A program made the position numbers and the translations under genes. From positions 6,347,019 through 6,411,018 of the forward strand of contig NC_052514.1 of the NCBI RefSeq assembly GCF_014356525.2: DNA of 64,000 nt, given 5' to 3'. The DNA comes from Nilaparvata lugens. Its lineage: Eukaryota; Arthropoda; Insecta; Hemiptera; Delphacidae. Under the pieces are notes generated by a model. It was given only the letters and a program-made list of their open reading frames with translations. It was not told the DNA's origin and ran no database searches. Each line of letters begins with the position of its first letter. Positions within the stretch are counted from its first letter, which is position 1. Of the stretch, positions 32,861 through 43,132 are shown piece by piece.

Positions 32861-33477
32861 CAGATTAAGTATATTGATTTTTGAGAATTGAGTTCTTCCT
32901 TAAACACTGATGGTGATTAAAAATTATTATCGCGATCGATGAAAGCTGTATTAGATGAATTTTTCTATGATGAAATAAGAACGCAATAGTTTTTCTTTTG
33001 CACTGGTAAAGTTTCATTTGCCTAGAACCGAGGGTTTCGATGTTCAAGAAATCATCTTAGGTTGAGATGAGAATGAACGGTTGAGCATACAAACCTGGGT
33101 TTTTCGACCATAAAACATTAATAATAAGGTTTTAATGATCAGTTTCGACACAATGACTATATAATAATAAATTATTAAACGAAAATCCAAATTGAATGCT
33201 GTAATTCACCCCGAAGATTTCTGCAATATTTCAATAATTCTATAGAAGGCATTGACAAAACTGAGGATCGGCAACGTTGTTCTCGTATTTTCCTCAACTG
33301 CCATTATAACGTGGACCTCACTATCGTATATTGACTATACCATACATTCCTATATGAGTTTCGATAGTGAGAGAAAATCAAATATCGCATCCCCGTAATT
33401 CATAAGATGACTTATAGCCAGCTGTGAAATATGAACACGATCATTTTAGAGAATTATTGTGTTCTGTTAATCAATAA
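32861..33477. other. Intergenic with small repeat fragments
   Basis: 33180-33235 (AAAATCCAAATTGAATGCTG...CACCCCGAAGATTTCTGC) is one arm of the palindrome found at 46030-46215. 33245-33330 holds an ACTGCCATTATAACGTGGAC phrase also near 545-575 and 22190-22215. No gene. Confidence 0.45.
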
Positions 33478-34045
33478 ATAGTTATTTGTGCAACTAGTGC
33501 GCAAAGTGACAGTTTGCTGCACCGAAAGAAACGTTACGCCCGAGCCGTAGGCGAGGGCGGAATGGTTTGTTGAGTGCAGCAGAGGAACTTTGCGCACGTA
33601 TTTCACATTTTCCTACAGTTACCATTGAATATGAAAAGTTGGTAATTATGGGTAAAATTGCCTGAAATGCATCAAATGTTTTTCTGTGTAATTTTATTAT
33701 TGATAAAAACCTTAATCCTAAAATCCTAAAGTCCTCGTTGTCCTTGGTTATAATATATAATGAATAATAATTAGCGCGTTGTGCTTGGTTGCACCTCTGC
33801 TCACTATAGCAGCCACAGCAGTCACTGTTACCAACTTCATTTTGATTTTGCTGCACTGTTGCTCCATATAACCTACTAAGTATTTTGCGTTGCCATGTTG
33901 CAAATCTGGAGTGCAGAAAAATTTTTCCCGCACTAGAGCGGAAAAGTGATTCTTTGCGTTCTGTAATCAGTGCAGCAATGGCCACTTTTCAACGTAACTG
34001 TAGGAAAAGAAAATAACGAACGAAGCTCGGTGCCCCGATATTAGA
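33478..34045 (+). mobile_element. Interspersed element copy, GTGCGCAAAGTGACAGTTTG family
   Basis: Left TTATTTGTGCAACTAGTGCG, with the same hairpin as at 21813 and right side GCACTAGAGCGGAAAAGTGA then AACTGTAGGAAAAG. It is followed by ATAACGAACGAAGCTCGGTG and CCCCGATATT, so the terminus of the 24174 family is fused to this family here. The antisense 163-codon open frame across it is not supported by anything known. Confidence 0.65.
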
Positions 34046-34369
34046 GATTGAACCTGGGAGTGATTCAGACAAAATCTTATTTCACTCGTAACTCAATGTA
34101 ACTCATGATCTTATATAACGCCAAAACCATCACCCAATCGAGGTATAAGCTGTGAATTTTCAAGGACTTTCGGTAACAGGAAAACAAGAGGTAAAAAGCT
34201 GCATTTAACGCCTTTCTTATCCGTTGGCAACAGCTTTTAAACTTAGTTTTGGCAAGTTGAGCAAGTTTAGTGTGATGGATGAGGGGGTGAGGTTTAAGGG
34301 TGTGAGAAGAGGGTGGGAGGTTGGCCTTGAATTTCAAGATTGTTGATAGCTTACGAGTGTTAAGCTTGC

Positions 34370-34472
34370 TCGGCTTCGGTGAAAGACGGAAAGACAAAGA
34401 AGAAGAGGAAGAAAAAAGGAAGTAGAAGAAGAAGAAGAGGGAGAAGAAGGAGAAGATGGAGAAGAAGAAGAA

Positions 34473-34505
<33 letters not shown>

Positions 34506-35540
34506 AAGAAAAAGAGGAGAGAAACAAGTCGGGGATGAGAAAAAAAGGAATAATAAGAAGATAGGAAAGAAAAAGGAATAAGGAGTAGAAAGATAAGTAG
34601 AAGTGAGGCTGGAAAATATAAGGAGAAAAAGGTTGAGAAGAAGAGAATGTGAGGATAAAAAATGAGAACAAAAGGGTAGAATAAGGGAGAAGAGATAAAA
34701 CCAATTATGGAGAATAAGGGAAGGTGGAACATTCAAGGGGAAGAAGAAGAAGAAAAAGAAGAAGAAGAAGAAGAAAAGAAGAAGAAGAATAAGGAGAAGA
34801 AGAAGAATAACAATGAGAAGGAGTAAAAAGATTTGAAGGAGCGAGGTGGAAAAAACGTAATGGCGAAATAGGAAAAAGAGAGTTGATAGAAAGAAAATGA
34901 CAAATATGAAAGAGAAGGTGTGAGAGAGGAGGAGAGTAGAAAAAGAAAGAACAGAGAAACAGAAAAAAAGGGTTTATGATGAACAATAAGGTGAGGAAAA
35001 AATCAATGAAGAAGATGGAAAAGAAGAAGGAGACAAATGAGAAGAACAAGAAAAAGACAAGAAGATGAAGAAGAAGAAGAAAAACCAAAAGAAAAGGAAT
35101 GAGAAGAAAAAGCTAAAATATAATGAGAAGCGAGGTGAGAAAGAAGGTTATGGAGAAGAATAAGGAGAAGAAAATTGAGAAAAAAATAATGAGGATGAAA
35201 AAGATGAGGAAGATGAAGTGAAAAGCTGGGCAGAGAAAGAAGATTATTGAGTTCGATCAGGAGTGGAGAAAAAATTGAATGAAGAAGGTGGAGAAGGAAA
35301 GGAAAAAGGAGAGGATGAAGACTAAGTAGATAAAGAGAAATGAGGAGAAATAATATGACTGTGACTGTGATTGCTCAAAAAGGAATAATAGTAGGAAAAT
35401 TGGTTAGGTGAAAGTGAAAAAACGGATGAAAAAGGTAGAAAAGAGGATAAAAGATATAAGAGGGTAAGGTGGAGAAAAAGGATAAGTGATTGAGTTACAA
35501 AAAAATAAAACAGAGGGACAGACTAACAAAGTTGAAAACT
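34370..35540 (+). repeat. ~1.1-kb polypurine (GAA)-rich tract
   Basis: Nearly all plus-strand bases are A or G, with long GAAGAAGAAGAA runs at 34415-34510, 34740-34810 and 35060-35090. All long open frames here (poly-Ser/Phe/Leu or poly-Lys/Arg/Glu) are artefacts of the repeat. Confidence 0.95.
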
Positions 35541-35599
35541 AATTCAAGCTTGTTCGCGTTCAAAGAAGTGTCTCGGAAAATCGGGTTTCTCCCCATTTA

Positions 35600-36175
35600 C
35601 TAGTTTTCCTTTCTTTTCTCTTCCCCTTCATCCTTATTTCTTCTTCTTCTTCTTCTTCTTCTTCTTCTTCTTCTTCTTCTTTTCTCTTCCCCTTCATCCT
35701 TATTCTTCTTCTTCTTCTTCTTCTTCTTCTTCTTCTTCTTCTTCTTCTTCTTCTTCTTCTTCGTCTCTTTCTTCTTCTTCTTCTTCTTCTTATTCTTCTT
35801 CTTCTTCTTCTCTTCTTCTTCTTTTTCTTCTTCTTCTTCTTCTTCTTCTTCTTCTTCTTCTTCTTCTTCTTCTCCTTCTTCCTCTTATTCTTCTTCTTCT
35901 TCTACTTCTTCTTCTGCTTCTTCTTCTCTCCTCTTCTCCTGCTTCTTCTTCTTCTCTCCTCAATCACTTTTTCTTCTATTTCCCTCTTCTTTCCCTTAGA
36001 TCACCTCGATCTTTCTCCCTTTCAACTTCACCCGTGACGTAATTCAGGGGTAATATTCTTCTTCTTCTTCTTCTTCTCTCCTCAATCACTTTTTCTTCTA
36101 TTTCCCTCTTCTTTCCCTTAGATCACCTCGATCTTTCTCCCTTTCAACTTCACCCGTGACGTAATTCAGGGGCAA
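35600..36175 (+). repeat. Polypyrimidine (TTC)n tract with a ~120-bp direct duplication
   Basis: (TTC)n runs fill 35637-35960. The segment CTCCTCAATCACTTTTTCTT...CCCGTGACGTAATTCAGGGG occurs twice (35955-36050 and 36078-36172), separated by another (TTC)n. It faces the polypurine tract at 34370-35540, giving a very large potential inverted pairing. Confidence 0.9.
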
Positions 36176-36647
36176 TGATAGCTCCACTCTGCTCTGTCTC
36201 GAACAAATAGGTTAATAGTTGATACTGACATTGAGCCCACCATCACAATCTTGTCTTGTTTAGAATGTTGTAGAAGGGATACACTGTTAGTATATGGGTT
36301 GGTATATAAACCTCATATACCTTCTCATATCCTACCATAATGTAAGTAAATATTTCTGTGATCTCCGATCCTACTGATATACTCATATACTGACCTCATA
36401 TATGAATTTATATATAGCAAAATAGTTCATCCACTAAACTTGAGAGAGATGGAAAATATACAGCTAAAAGGGGAATAAGTGAGATTTTAGAAATTTGGTG
36501 AAGTGAAGAGAATTAAGGTTGAACTCTATTTTGTCATAGAGAGTTACAGTGTAATGGGAATATATTAAACAGTCTCAGAAGGGCTAAATATTACTTGAAA
36601 GGGATGGGATAAATAAAGCTGAAGAGATAAGTGAATGAAAAATTTTT
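36176..36647. other. Intergenic, nothing recognised
   Basis: ATAT-rich; no repeat or gene identified. Confidence 0.4.
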
Positions 36648-36870
36648 TTGTGTAGTTGAGAAGTTGATATTGTGGTAATTATTCATATTGAATGAAAAAG
36701 ACTAAGAAATTGTCAAAAAACCACTGATTTATTGATACTTAGAAAGACCGGTTTCGGTTATTACACCATTGTCAATCTCTAATAAACTTAGGAGTTTATC
36801 AGAACCGGTCTTTCTAATTATCAATAAATCAGTGGTTTTTGACAATTTCTTAGTCTTTTTCATTCAATAT
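36648..36870. mobile_element. Foldback element, AGAAAGACCGGTTT family
   Basis: Arms GAATGAAAAAGACTAAGAAA...TACTTAGAAAGACCGG and CCGGTCTTTCTAATTA...TTTCTTAGTCTTTTTCATTC around a short centre with GTCAATCTCTAATAAACTTA. It shares its left 45 bp with the copy at 13018. Confidence 0.75.
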
Positions 36871-36977
36871 GAAAATTGGTGTGGTGAAGAGAATTCAGGT
36901 TTATCTATTTTGTAGCTAATAGTCTATACAGTAAGATACGGATTATATCAAACGGTCTCAGAACGGCTAAATATTAC

Positions 36978-37448
36978 CATAGAGAAACAATAGCATAAGT
37001 AGATATCCCATGGTATAGGGCGTTTTTGTCGCAACTTTTACTGTTATCCCAAGCCGATAGTCCACGTAGTTCTTTCCCGTGAAGCTTTATGACCGCTGGT
37101 AGTCTCTCATATTGTGCCGTCCATACACTCTTACCCGGTCAAAACAATAAAACTCGACAATAATCGACAGTAATCAGCTTGAACAATAGCGTAAGTAGAT
37201 ATCCCATGGTATAAGGCGTTTATGTCGCTACTTTTACAGTTATCTCAAGCCGATTACTGTCGATTATTGTCGAGTTTTATTGTTTTGACCGGGTAAGAGT
37301 GTATGGACGGCACAATATGAGAGACTACCAGCGTCATAAAGCTTCACGGGAAAGAACTACGTGGACTATCGGCTTGAGATAACATTAAAAGTAGCGACAT
37401 AAACGCCCTATACCATGGGATATCTACTTACGCTATTGTTTCTCTATG
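36978..37448. mobile_element. MITE (CATAGAGAAAC family) with internal duplication, 7-bp TSD
   Basis: Ends CATAGAGAAACAATAGC and GCTATTGTTTCTCTATG, flanked by ATATTAC on both sides (36971-36977, 37449-37455). At 471 bp it is about 195 bp longer than its sisters: a second copy of the left arm (AACAATAGCGTAAGTAGATA) begins at 37183. Confidence 0.85.
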
Positions 37449-37541
37449 ATATTACTTGAGGGAGATGGCGTAGATTATGAAGATGAAATGTAAGTGAATG
37501 AGATTTGGAAAATTTGGTTAGGTATGGAAAATTTAGGTCAA

Positions 37542-38139
37542 CCTTCCGGCAGTCGCGCTGTTGTAAAAAGTACAACAGTGTCAGTTTTTTGCTGCAGAAC
37601 TATTGAATGGTGTGGTGTCAGTGAATGAGTCATCTATGCATTCCAAAACTTTCCCCCATCACTCCACTCAGTTACAGTGTCAACCGAGCAATGTTTCAGT
37701 CTTTAGGTGCTTTAGTCGCACAGTGCATAAGTCGCATTGAGCATAAGATAGGGAAAGAGTGTATACGGTGACTGTAAACGAACCAATAACACAGAATTGA
37801 TGGCTTTGCTTGATGTACCTTATTGGGCTATAAAATGGTAATTATCCAAAAGTTCATAGGCGTAAAATAATCCAAGAAGATGGGAAAAGTGATTAAATAC
37901 AATTAATTAATATGTTCTGACAGTAAACAGAGTACATAACATATTTTTTATCTCTTTTCTGTATAAGGCTACATGTAATATAAAAATAAAGAAAATAAAA
38001 ATCTCAGTACCCTTTTTCAAAAAAAATCTATTTTTATTTTCTTTATATTTAGAGTACATAACACTTGGAAAATTGAATGTTGTACAAAATACAACACGCG
38101 ACTGTTCGTGTGATTGAGAAGGGCGTGACTACCGGAAGG
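37542..38139. mobile_element. MITE, CCTTCCGGCAGTCGC family, near-full copy
   Basis: Left CCTTCCGGCAGTCGCGC and right GCGTGACTACCGGAAGG form imperfect terminal inverted repeats. Flanks read TCAA on the left and TTAA on the right, compatible with a piggyBac-like TTAA target with one change, but this is only suggestive. It contains a 110-bp secondary insertion at 37941-38050. Confidence 0.65.
37929..38062. mobile_element. 110-bp insertion with 12-bp target duplication
   Basis: AGAGTACATAAC stands at 37929-37940 and again at 38051-38062. The related MITE at 2183-2640 has a single AGAGTACATATC at the same place. The insert is AT-rich with AAAATAAAGAAAATAAAAAT and inverted poly-T/poly-A stretches, resembling 43305-43445. 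Confidence 0.8.
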
Positions 38140-38218
38140 TTAAACTCTATTTTGTCATAGAGAGGTACAGTGTGATGTAGATATATCAAACAGTAACAGA
38201 ACAGCTGATAGATATGGA

Positions 38219-38493
38219 CATAGAGAAACAATAGCGTAAGTAGATATCCCATGGTATAGGGAGTTTATGTCGTAACTTTTACTGTTATCTCAAGCCGATA
38301 GTTCACGTAGTTCCTTCCCTTGAAGCTGTGTGACACTGGTAGTCTCTCATATTGTGCCGTTCATACACTCTTACCCCAACAAAACAGTAAGAATCGACAA
38401 TAATAGCCTGTAATCGGCTTGAGATAACAGTAAAAGTTGCGACATAAACGCCCTATACCATGAGATATCTACTTACGCTATTGTTTCTCTATG
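38219..38493. mobile_element. MITE (CATAGAGAAAC family), 7-bp TSD
   Basis: 275 bp, ends CATAGAGAAACAATAGCG and GCTATTGTTTCTCTATG, flanked by ATATGGA on both sides (38212-38218, 38494-38500). Confidence 0.9.
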
Positions 38494-38604
38494 ATATGGA
38501 ATAGATGAAGCTGGAGAGATATGTAGATGAGATTTGGAAAATTTGGTGAGATAAACAAATCTAGGTTGAACTTTATTCTGTCTTAAAGCTACAGTATGAT
38601 GAGA

Positions 38605-38910
38605 ATAATTATTATATCAAACAGTTTCAGAACCGCTAAATATTCCTCAAACTCATAATTGAGGGCAAACGGAGAGTGGAAAACTGGAACCTTTTCACTG
38701 TTTATTATCATTTTTGACCTTTTGATGGACTGAAATTCTCTAAACATTTTAAAGACGTTTTCTGAACATTTCAGGATATGGAGCTCAATTTTTGCAGTCA
38801 ACAAGATTCGAGTGACTGCAAGGTTCCAGTTTTACACTTTCCGTTTGCCATCAATTATTAGTTTGAGAAATATTCAGCCTGATTAGTTCTGAAACTGTTT
38901 GATAAAATAA
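38605..38910. mobile_element. Foldback MITE, ~300 bp
   Basis: Arms: ATCAAACAGTTTCAGAACCG...ATTGAGGGCAAACGGAGAGT...AACTGGAACCTT on the left. The inverse, AAGGTTCCAGTTTTACACTT...CCGTTTGCCATCAATTATTA...TTCTGAAACTGTTTGAT, is on the right. Confidence 0.7.
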
Positions 38911-39069
38911 TTACTAGTAGCTCTGTGAACAGTAGACCTCACGCAGTATCTTCATCCACAAGTACCTGATTAAAACTATAGACCTTATGGAAATACAGCA
39001 ATAGACTGGCTTCTCCACATATCTGTGTAATCACTTGTCAGCTGATTTATGATGAATAACTCTATAGTC

Positions 39070-39202
39070 TGGGCCTGTTCCATAAAAGTTACAAGTCCTG
39101 CAATACAGGAGAATCACCATTCCAATTACATGCTCAACATAGCCGATAAAATCAGCTGTTCCTGTATTACAGGACTTCTAAATTTTTATGAAACAGGCCC
39201 CA
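39070..39202. mobile_element. Short palindromic MITE, GGGCCTGTTCCATAAAA family
   Basis: GGGCCTGTTCCATAAAAGTT...AAGTCCTGCAATACAGGA on the left against TCCTGTATTACAGGACTT...TTTTTATGAAACAGGCCC on the right; about 130 bp. Confidence 0.75.
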
Positions 39203-40250
39203 GATTTTTACTCTAATATTGGCGTATAAAGGAGGCTCTTTTTCCCTTTCATATTATCCTTGAAATGCAAAATTTCCAAAAACCTTGTATATACGTCGAC
39301 GAGTAATTAAAAAAGGAACATACCTGTCTAATTTCATGAAAATCTATTTCCGAATTTCGCCGTAAATGCGCAACATATAAACAAATAAACATTCAAACAT
39401 TCAAACATTAAGAGAAATGCCAAACCGTCGACTCGAATCTTAGAACTCACTTCGCTCGGTCAATTATTCACATCACATACTCGTAATAACACAGATTTCC
39501 TACTTTCCTAGCTATCAAGCAGTTCTAACAAGTAGTGAGATTTTAAAATGCACATCCACATGACTTGTACCATTTTTAATCTCAATTACCATTTTGTAAG
39601 AGAGGATTTCAAAGATTTTAAGGGAAGGAAAATGGTGGAAATGAGAGGCAGCTCGTAGATTATTATCTTTCTACTATATTTTCAAAATGACAGACGACCG
39701 AAGATTGGAAAAAATTGGGTTATGCCCAAATTAACATGGTACATAATAAATTGAGATGATATCATGAATTTTAATCGCTGATTTTGAATTTTTACCAAAT
39801 ATATATTGTAAATTTATCTTTTATGACTCTGTGACAATCAGCCGTATTGGCTGTGAATTTTTTGTCTATGTGGCTTCAATATAATAAAGATTCTATATCG
39901 ACTTCACCTGAGTGACTTTTGTCAATGAAGATTACTGTTTGTGATAATAGAACATTCTTGGTTCTTGTTTCTTGATTCGTGATATTAAATTCTCCAAGTT
40001 TCCAAACATATGTATAAAACATCAGAAAGCAAAACGATTGTTTCAAGTGAATCTTTATTTTAGCAAATTATTGAAGCTGCAAATGACAAAAAAATCACAG
40101 GCAATACGGCTTTCTTTATGTGAATGAGGAAAACAGAGCAAAGAGTTGGTGTCAAACTATAAAGATGAATGAAAGGGAGAAACTATTCTGTAGACGAAGA
40201 TGCACATAGCATTCACAGTTGAATAGGAAACGATGCAATGAAGATTGATT
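39203..40250. other. Intergenic, nothing recognised
   Basis: Only a short (AAACATTC)n run at 39375-39410. No gene or larger repeat seen. Confidence 0.4.
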
Positions 40251-40254
40251 GATT

Positions 40255-41220
40255 GGTTGATTGACGCTAGAGAGAGAGAGAAAGAGTGAGGAAAAGAGAG
40301 AGTCCTAGGTGACAAGAATGCAGAGTTGTAGCCACCCACAGTGTGCCTGTAATAGTAGTGTGAACCAGGAAAATGATGAAAGTTATAAAGAAGAAGAAGA
40401 AGAAGAAGAAGAGAAGAAGAAGAAGAAGAAGAAGAAAAAGAAGAAGAAGGAGAAGAAGAAGAAGAAGAAGAAGAAGAAGAAGGAGAAGGAGAAGAAGAAG
40501 AAGAAGAAGAAGAGGAGAAGGAGAATGAGGAGGAGAAAGAAGAAAATGATGATCCTAGTGGGTGGTAAGAGAGAAGGAGGGATTGAGGAAAATTGTAGAC
40601 AGTGATGAAGAAGTAAGGAGGAAGTGTCAATTGAAAATAGGGAGGTGACGAAGGAAAGCTGAGAGATGACGAAATAAATGAAGGAAAAAGGAAGAAGAGA
40701 AGTAAATTCAGAGAAAAGAGTAAAGGTAAAAAAATCTATTGAGAAAAATGAGGTGAAGAAGGTGGAGAAAGAGAAAATAGAATTACAAGAAGAGGATTAA
40801 GAAAAAGAAGAAGAAAAATAGAGAAAAATAAGGAGGCGAAGAAAATCAAGAACAAAAATAGAAAGTTGACAACACAGTAAAATGTGGAGCAGAACAAGTA
40901 CAACATTAGAATAAAGTATTCGTGAGACACAAAGGAAAAAGAATAATAAATAGGTCACAAGAATAGTAGGGAGGAGGGGAAAAAATAAGAAGAAAATTGA
41001 AGAAAGAAATAAGACAGTAGAGTTAGTTCAGGGCTGGATATGACATAGAATTGCGTAGGGTAAATTATACATAACATCCAGCGACAGTAATGGAATATGT
41101 TGAATTATAGATTAGCCAATCATAGAGGAGTAAAACTTTGCTAGCCTAGAAAGCTTCTCCTGGTCACAGCTGGTTATGAGGAGGAAGAAGAGGAGTAGGA
41201 GGAGGAGAAGTAGCATGAGA
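40255..41220 (+). repeat. Polypurine (GAA)-rich tract
   Basis: A/G-rich on the plus strand with dense GAAGAAGAAG at 40388-40535, thinning to 41000 and resuming at 41180-41220. Open frames here are repeat artefacts. Confidence 0.9.
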
Positions 41221-41449
41221 AGAGGGGTACCCTATGAGTGGGGAGGTATGGAGGGGAACCAACACCTATAATTCCCCCGCTGGCTGAAACTTTTCTATTG
41301 CCACTTCAGTATCAGTATTGTTCTGCCATACAAACATTACTCATCAACTAGGACATTGATCGGCTAAATTCAAAGTGTTACATCAGAAAACCATTGGAAT
41401 CCAGTTTTTGTGATTTTAGATTGTTTTTCGAGTTTTTTGACGATTTTCT

Positions 41450-42050
41450 AGTTGTTTTGAGTATTTTATTTCATATTTTATAACATTATTTTCCAATTTT
41501 TATCAGTGATACATCGTGTGGATTGAGTTTTAGTTCCGTGAATTTCTCTTGTTGGGTATTTTCAATACTATCTTCTAGTTTCAATCAGTGTTTCATCGTT
41601 TGGATTAATTTTTGTGAATTTCTCCCAATTTTTCAATATATTATTTTCTAATTTTCATCAGTGTTTCATCGTTTTAGTTTTGTGATTCTCTTACTCCACT
41701 TTGATTCACTTTTGAAGTAATTTATTTTGTATAGATTTTGAGATAAATTGTTTTGAGTATTTTATTTCATATTTTATAACATTATTTTCTAATTTTTATC
41801 AGTGTTACATCGTGTGGATTAACTTTTAGTTCCGTAAATTTCTCTTCTTGGGTATTTTTCAATACTATCTTCTAGTTTCAATCAGTGTTTCATCGTTTGT
41901 ATTAAGTTTCGTGAACTTTTCCCAATTTTCAATATATTATTTTCCAATTTTCATAAGTGTTTCATCGTTTTAGTTTCGTGATTCTCTTACTCCACTTTGA
42001 TTCACTTTTGAAATAATTTATTTTGTATAGATTTTGAGATAAATTTTTTG
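41450..42050 (+). repeat. ~300-bp direct tandem duplication
   Basis: TTGTTTTGAGTATTTTATTT starts both halves (about 41453 and 41751). Each proceeds through ACATCGTGTGGATT, TACTATCTTCTAGTTTCAAT, TTCTCTTACTCCACTTTGAT and TTTATTTTGTATAGATTTTG. The halves differ by scattered substitutions. Confidence 0.9.
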
Positions 42051-42054
42051 ATTT

Positions 42055-42165
42055 TTTAATTTTTGGAGAGAAATAGTACAGGCTCAGCCTAGTTTTTCCT
42101 CCAATGTCATAATTGTATTATGATTATAGTATTTTATACAATAGATGAATAAATCAGATGATATT
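42055..42165 (+). repeat. Retroposon-like 3' end
   Basis: TTTTGGAGAGAAATAGTACA...GGCTCAGCCTAGTTTTTCCT...TACAATAGATGAATAAAT. A second copy at 58270-58372 ends in an extended (AATA)n tail. This fits a 3' terminus of a non-LTR element or SINE. Confidence 0.6.
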
Positions 42166-42606
42166 CATACGAGTTTTTGAACATTTTGTCTAGTTCTCAG
42201 ATCTTGAAACCACTTTGAGTAACTTATTTTGAAAGCTCTAAGCTTGAAAGTTTGGAGTCTGTTTTGGGACACAAACTTGTTATCGTTTCAATATTTCATC
42301 TTTTGTTACCCACAAATTGAAAAGCTTACCTTATTTTATAAATTGGGATTATTTTAAAAAATGTTTTTATAATCCTGTTTTCGTGAGTTCATTAAATTCT
42401 GACTTTAACGGAAAATATAAAACTAGAATATTTCTTGTGGAATATTGACCCACTAAGTTTCCGAAGTTTGTTTCCAAATCTCAATAGTTCTATAGATGAA
42501 AATTAGAATGGTTCTATAGAGTTGAAATTTTCAATTTGAAGATTTTACACCAATAGTTTGTATTGGTTCAATAGTAAAGAAATCAATGATCAGTTCAAAG
42601 AATCAA

Positions 42607-42715
42607 AATCAGTTTATCAGAGATTGACAATGGTGTAATAACCGATACCGCTCTTTCTAATTATCAATAAATCAGTGGTTTTTTGACAATTTCTTAGTCT
42701 TTTTCATTCAATAGA
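42607..42715. mobile_element. Half copy of the AGAAAGACCGGTTT foldback
   Basis: GTTTATCAGAGATTGACAAT...CTCTTTCTAATTATCAATAA...TTTCTTAGTCTTTTTCATTC: one arm only, as at 31091. Confidence 0.7.
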
Positions 42716-43024
42716 AATCAATGAATTTCAACTTAAAACTTTTTCGAAATTATGTAGGACGGTATCATTCAAAAACCCGTTTATAAGTTTCCTTCATAAA
42801 TTTCAAATTCCAATATTTTTGGCTTCATTTTTGCAGTGTTCTGTTTTTCAAGGGATTCCATTGGTGGGCATTTGTTGAAAAACTGTTAAACTTCTCAAAT
42901 AATATTTGAATAGGATCCCAGTGAGTTTCCAATGATTTGAACTAAACATTTCATAAAGATTTGAATGGATTTTGACTGACTTTAGTTGATAAATTTGTGA
43001 AAATTTACAAAAATAGACTAAAAA

Positions 43025-43132
43025 ATGACGTGGTCGGTAAAAGTGGCTGTAATTGGCACCAGTATCTTCCTGTTCGGATTTGTCTTCGGCTTCTATGGAT
43101 TCCACAAATTCCTCAAATCACAAATTGCTAAG
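43025..43132 (+). CDS. First coding exon of an SNMP/CD36-family gene
   Basis: 36 codons from ATG 43025 to AAG|GTAAAT. The protein MTWSVKVAVIGTSIFLFGFV, FGFYGFHKFLKSQIAK is a short cytosolic N-terminus followed by a membrane helix and the motif F-x-x-x-L-K-S-Q-I-A-K. That motif marks the junction between the N-terminal helix and ectodomain in SNMPs and other CD36 proteins. The exon ends in phase 0. The sequence upstream is AT-rich and could be 5' UTR. No second exon is found on this strand before the window end. The matching ectodomain exons lie beyond the N gap on the opposite strand (62407 to 47889), so either this is a separate paralogue whose body is missing or the flanking contig is inverted. 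Confidence 0.8.

Noticed and set aside
33494..33985. 163-codon minus-strand frame
   Set aside because: It lies wholly within a dispersed repeat whose other copies (21813, 62508) do not preserve it, and it matches no known protein.
34077..35088. Long open frames rich in Ser, Phe, Leu or Lys/Arg in the purine tract
   Set aside because: They are direct translations of GAA/TTC microsatellite in all frames, with no homology or splice context.
40157..40930. Poly-Ser/poly-Lys open frames
   Set aside because: Same microsatellite artefact, as at 46850-47080 and 60087-60674.
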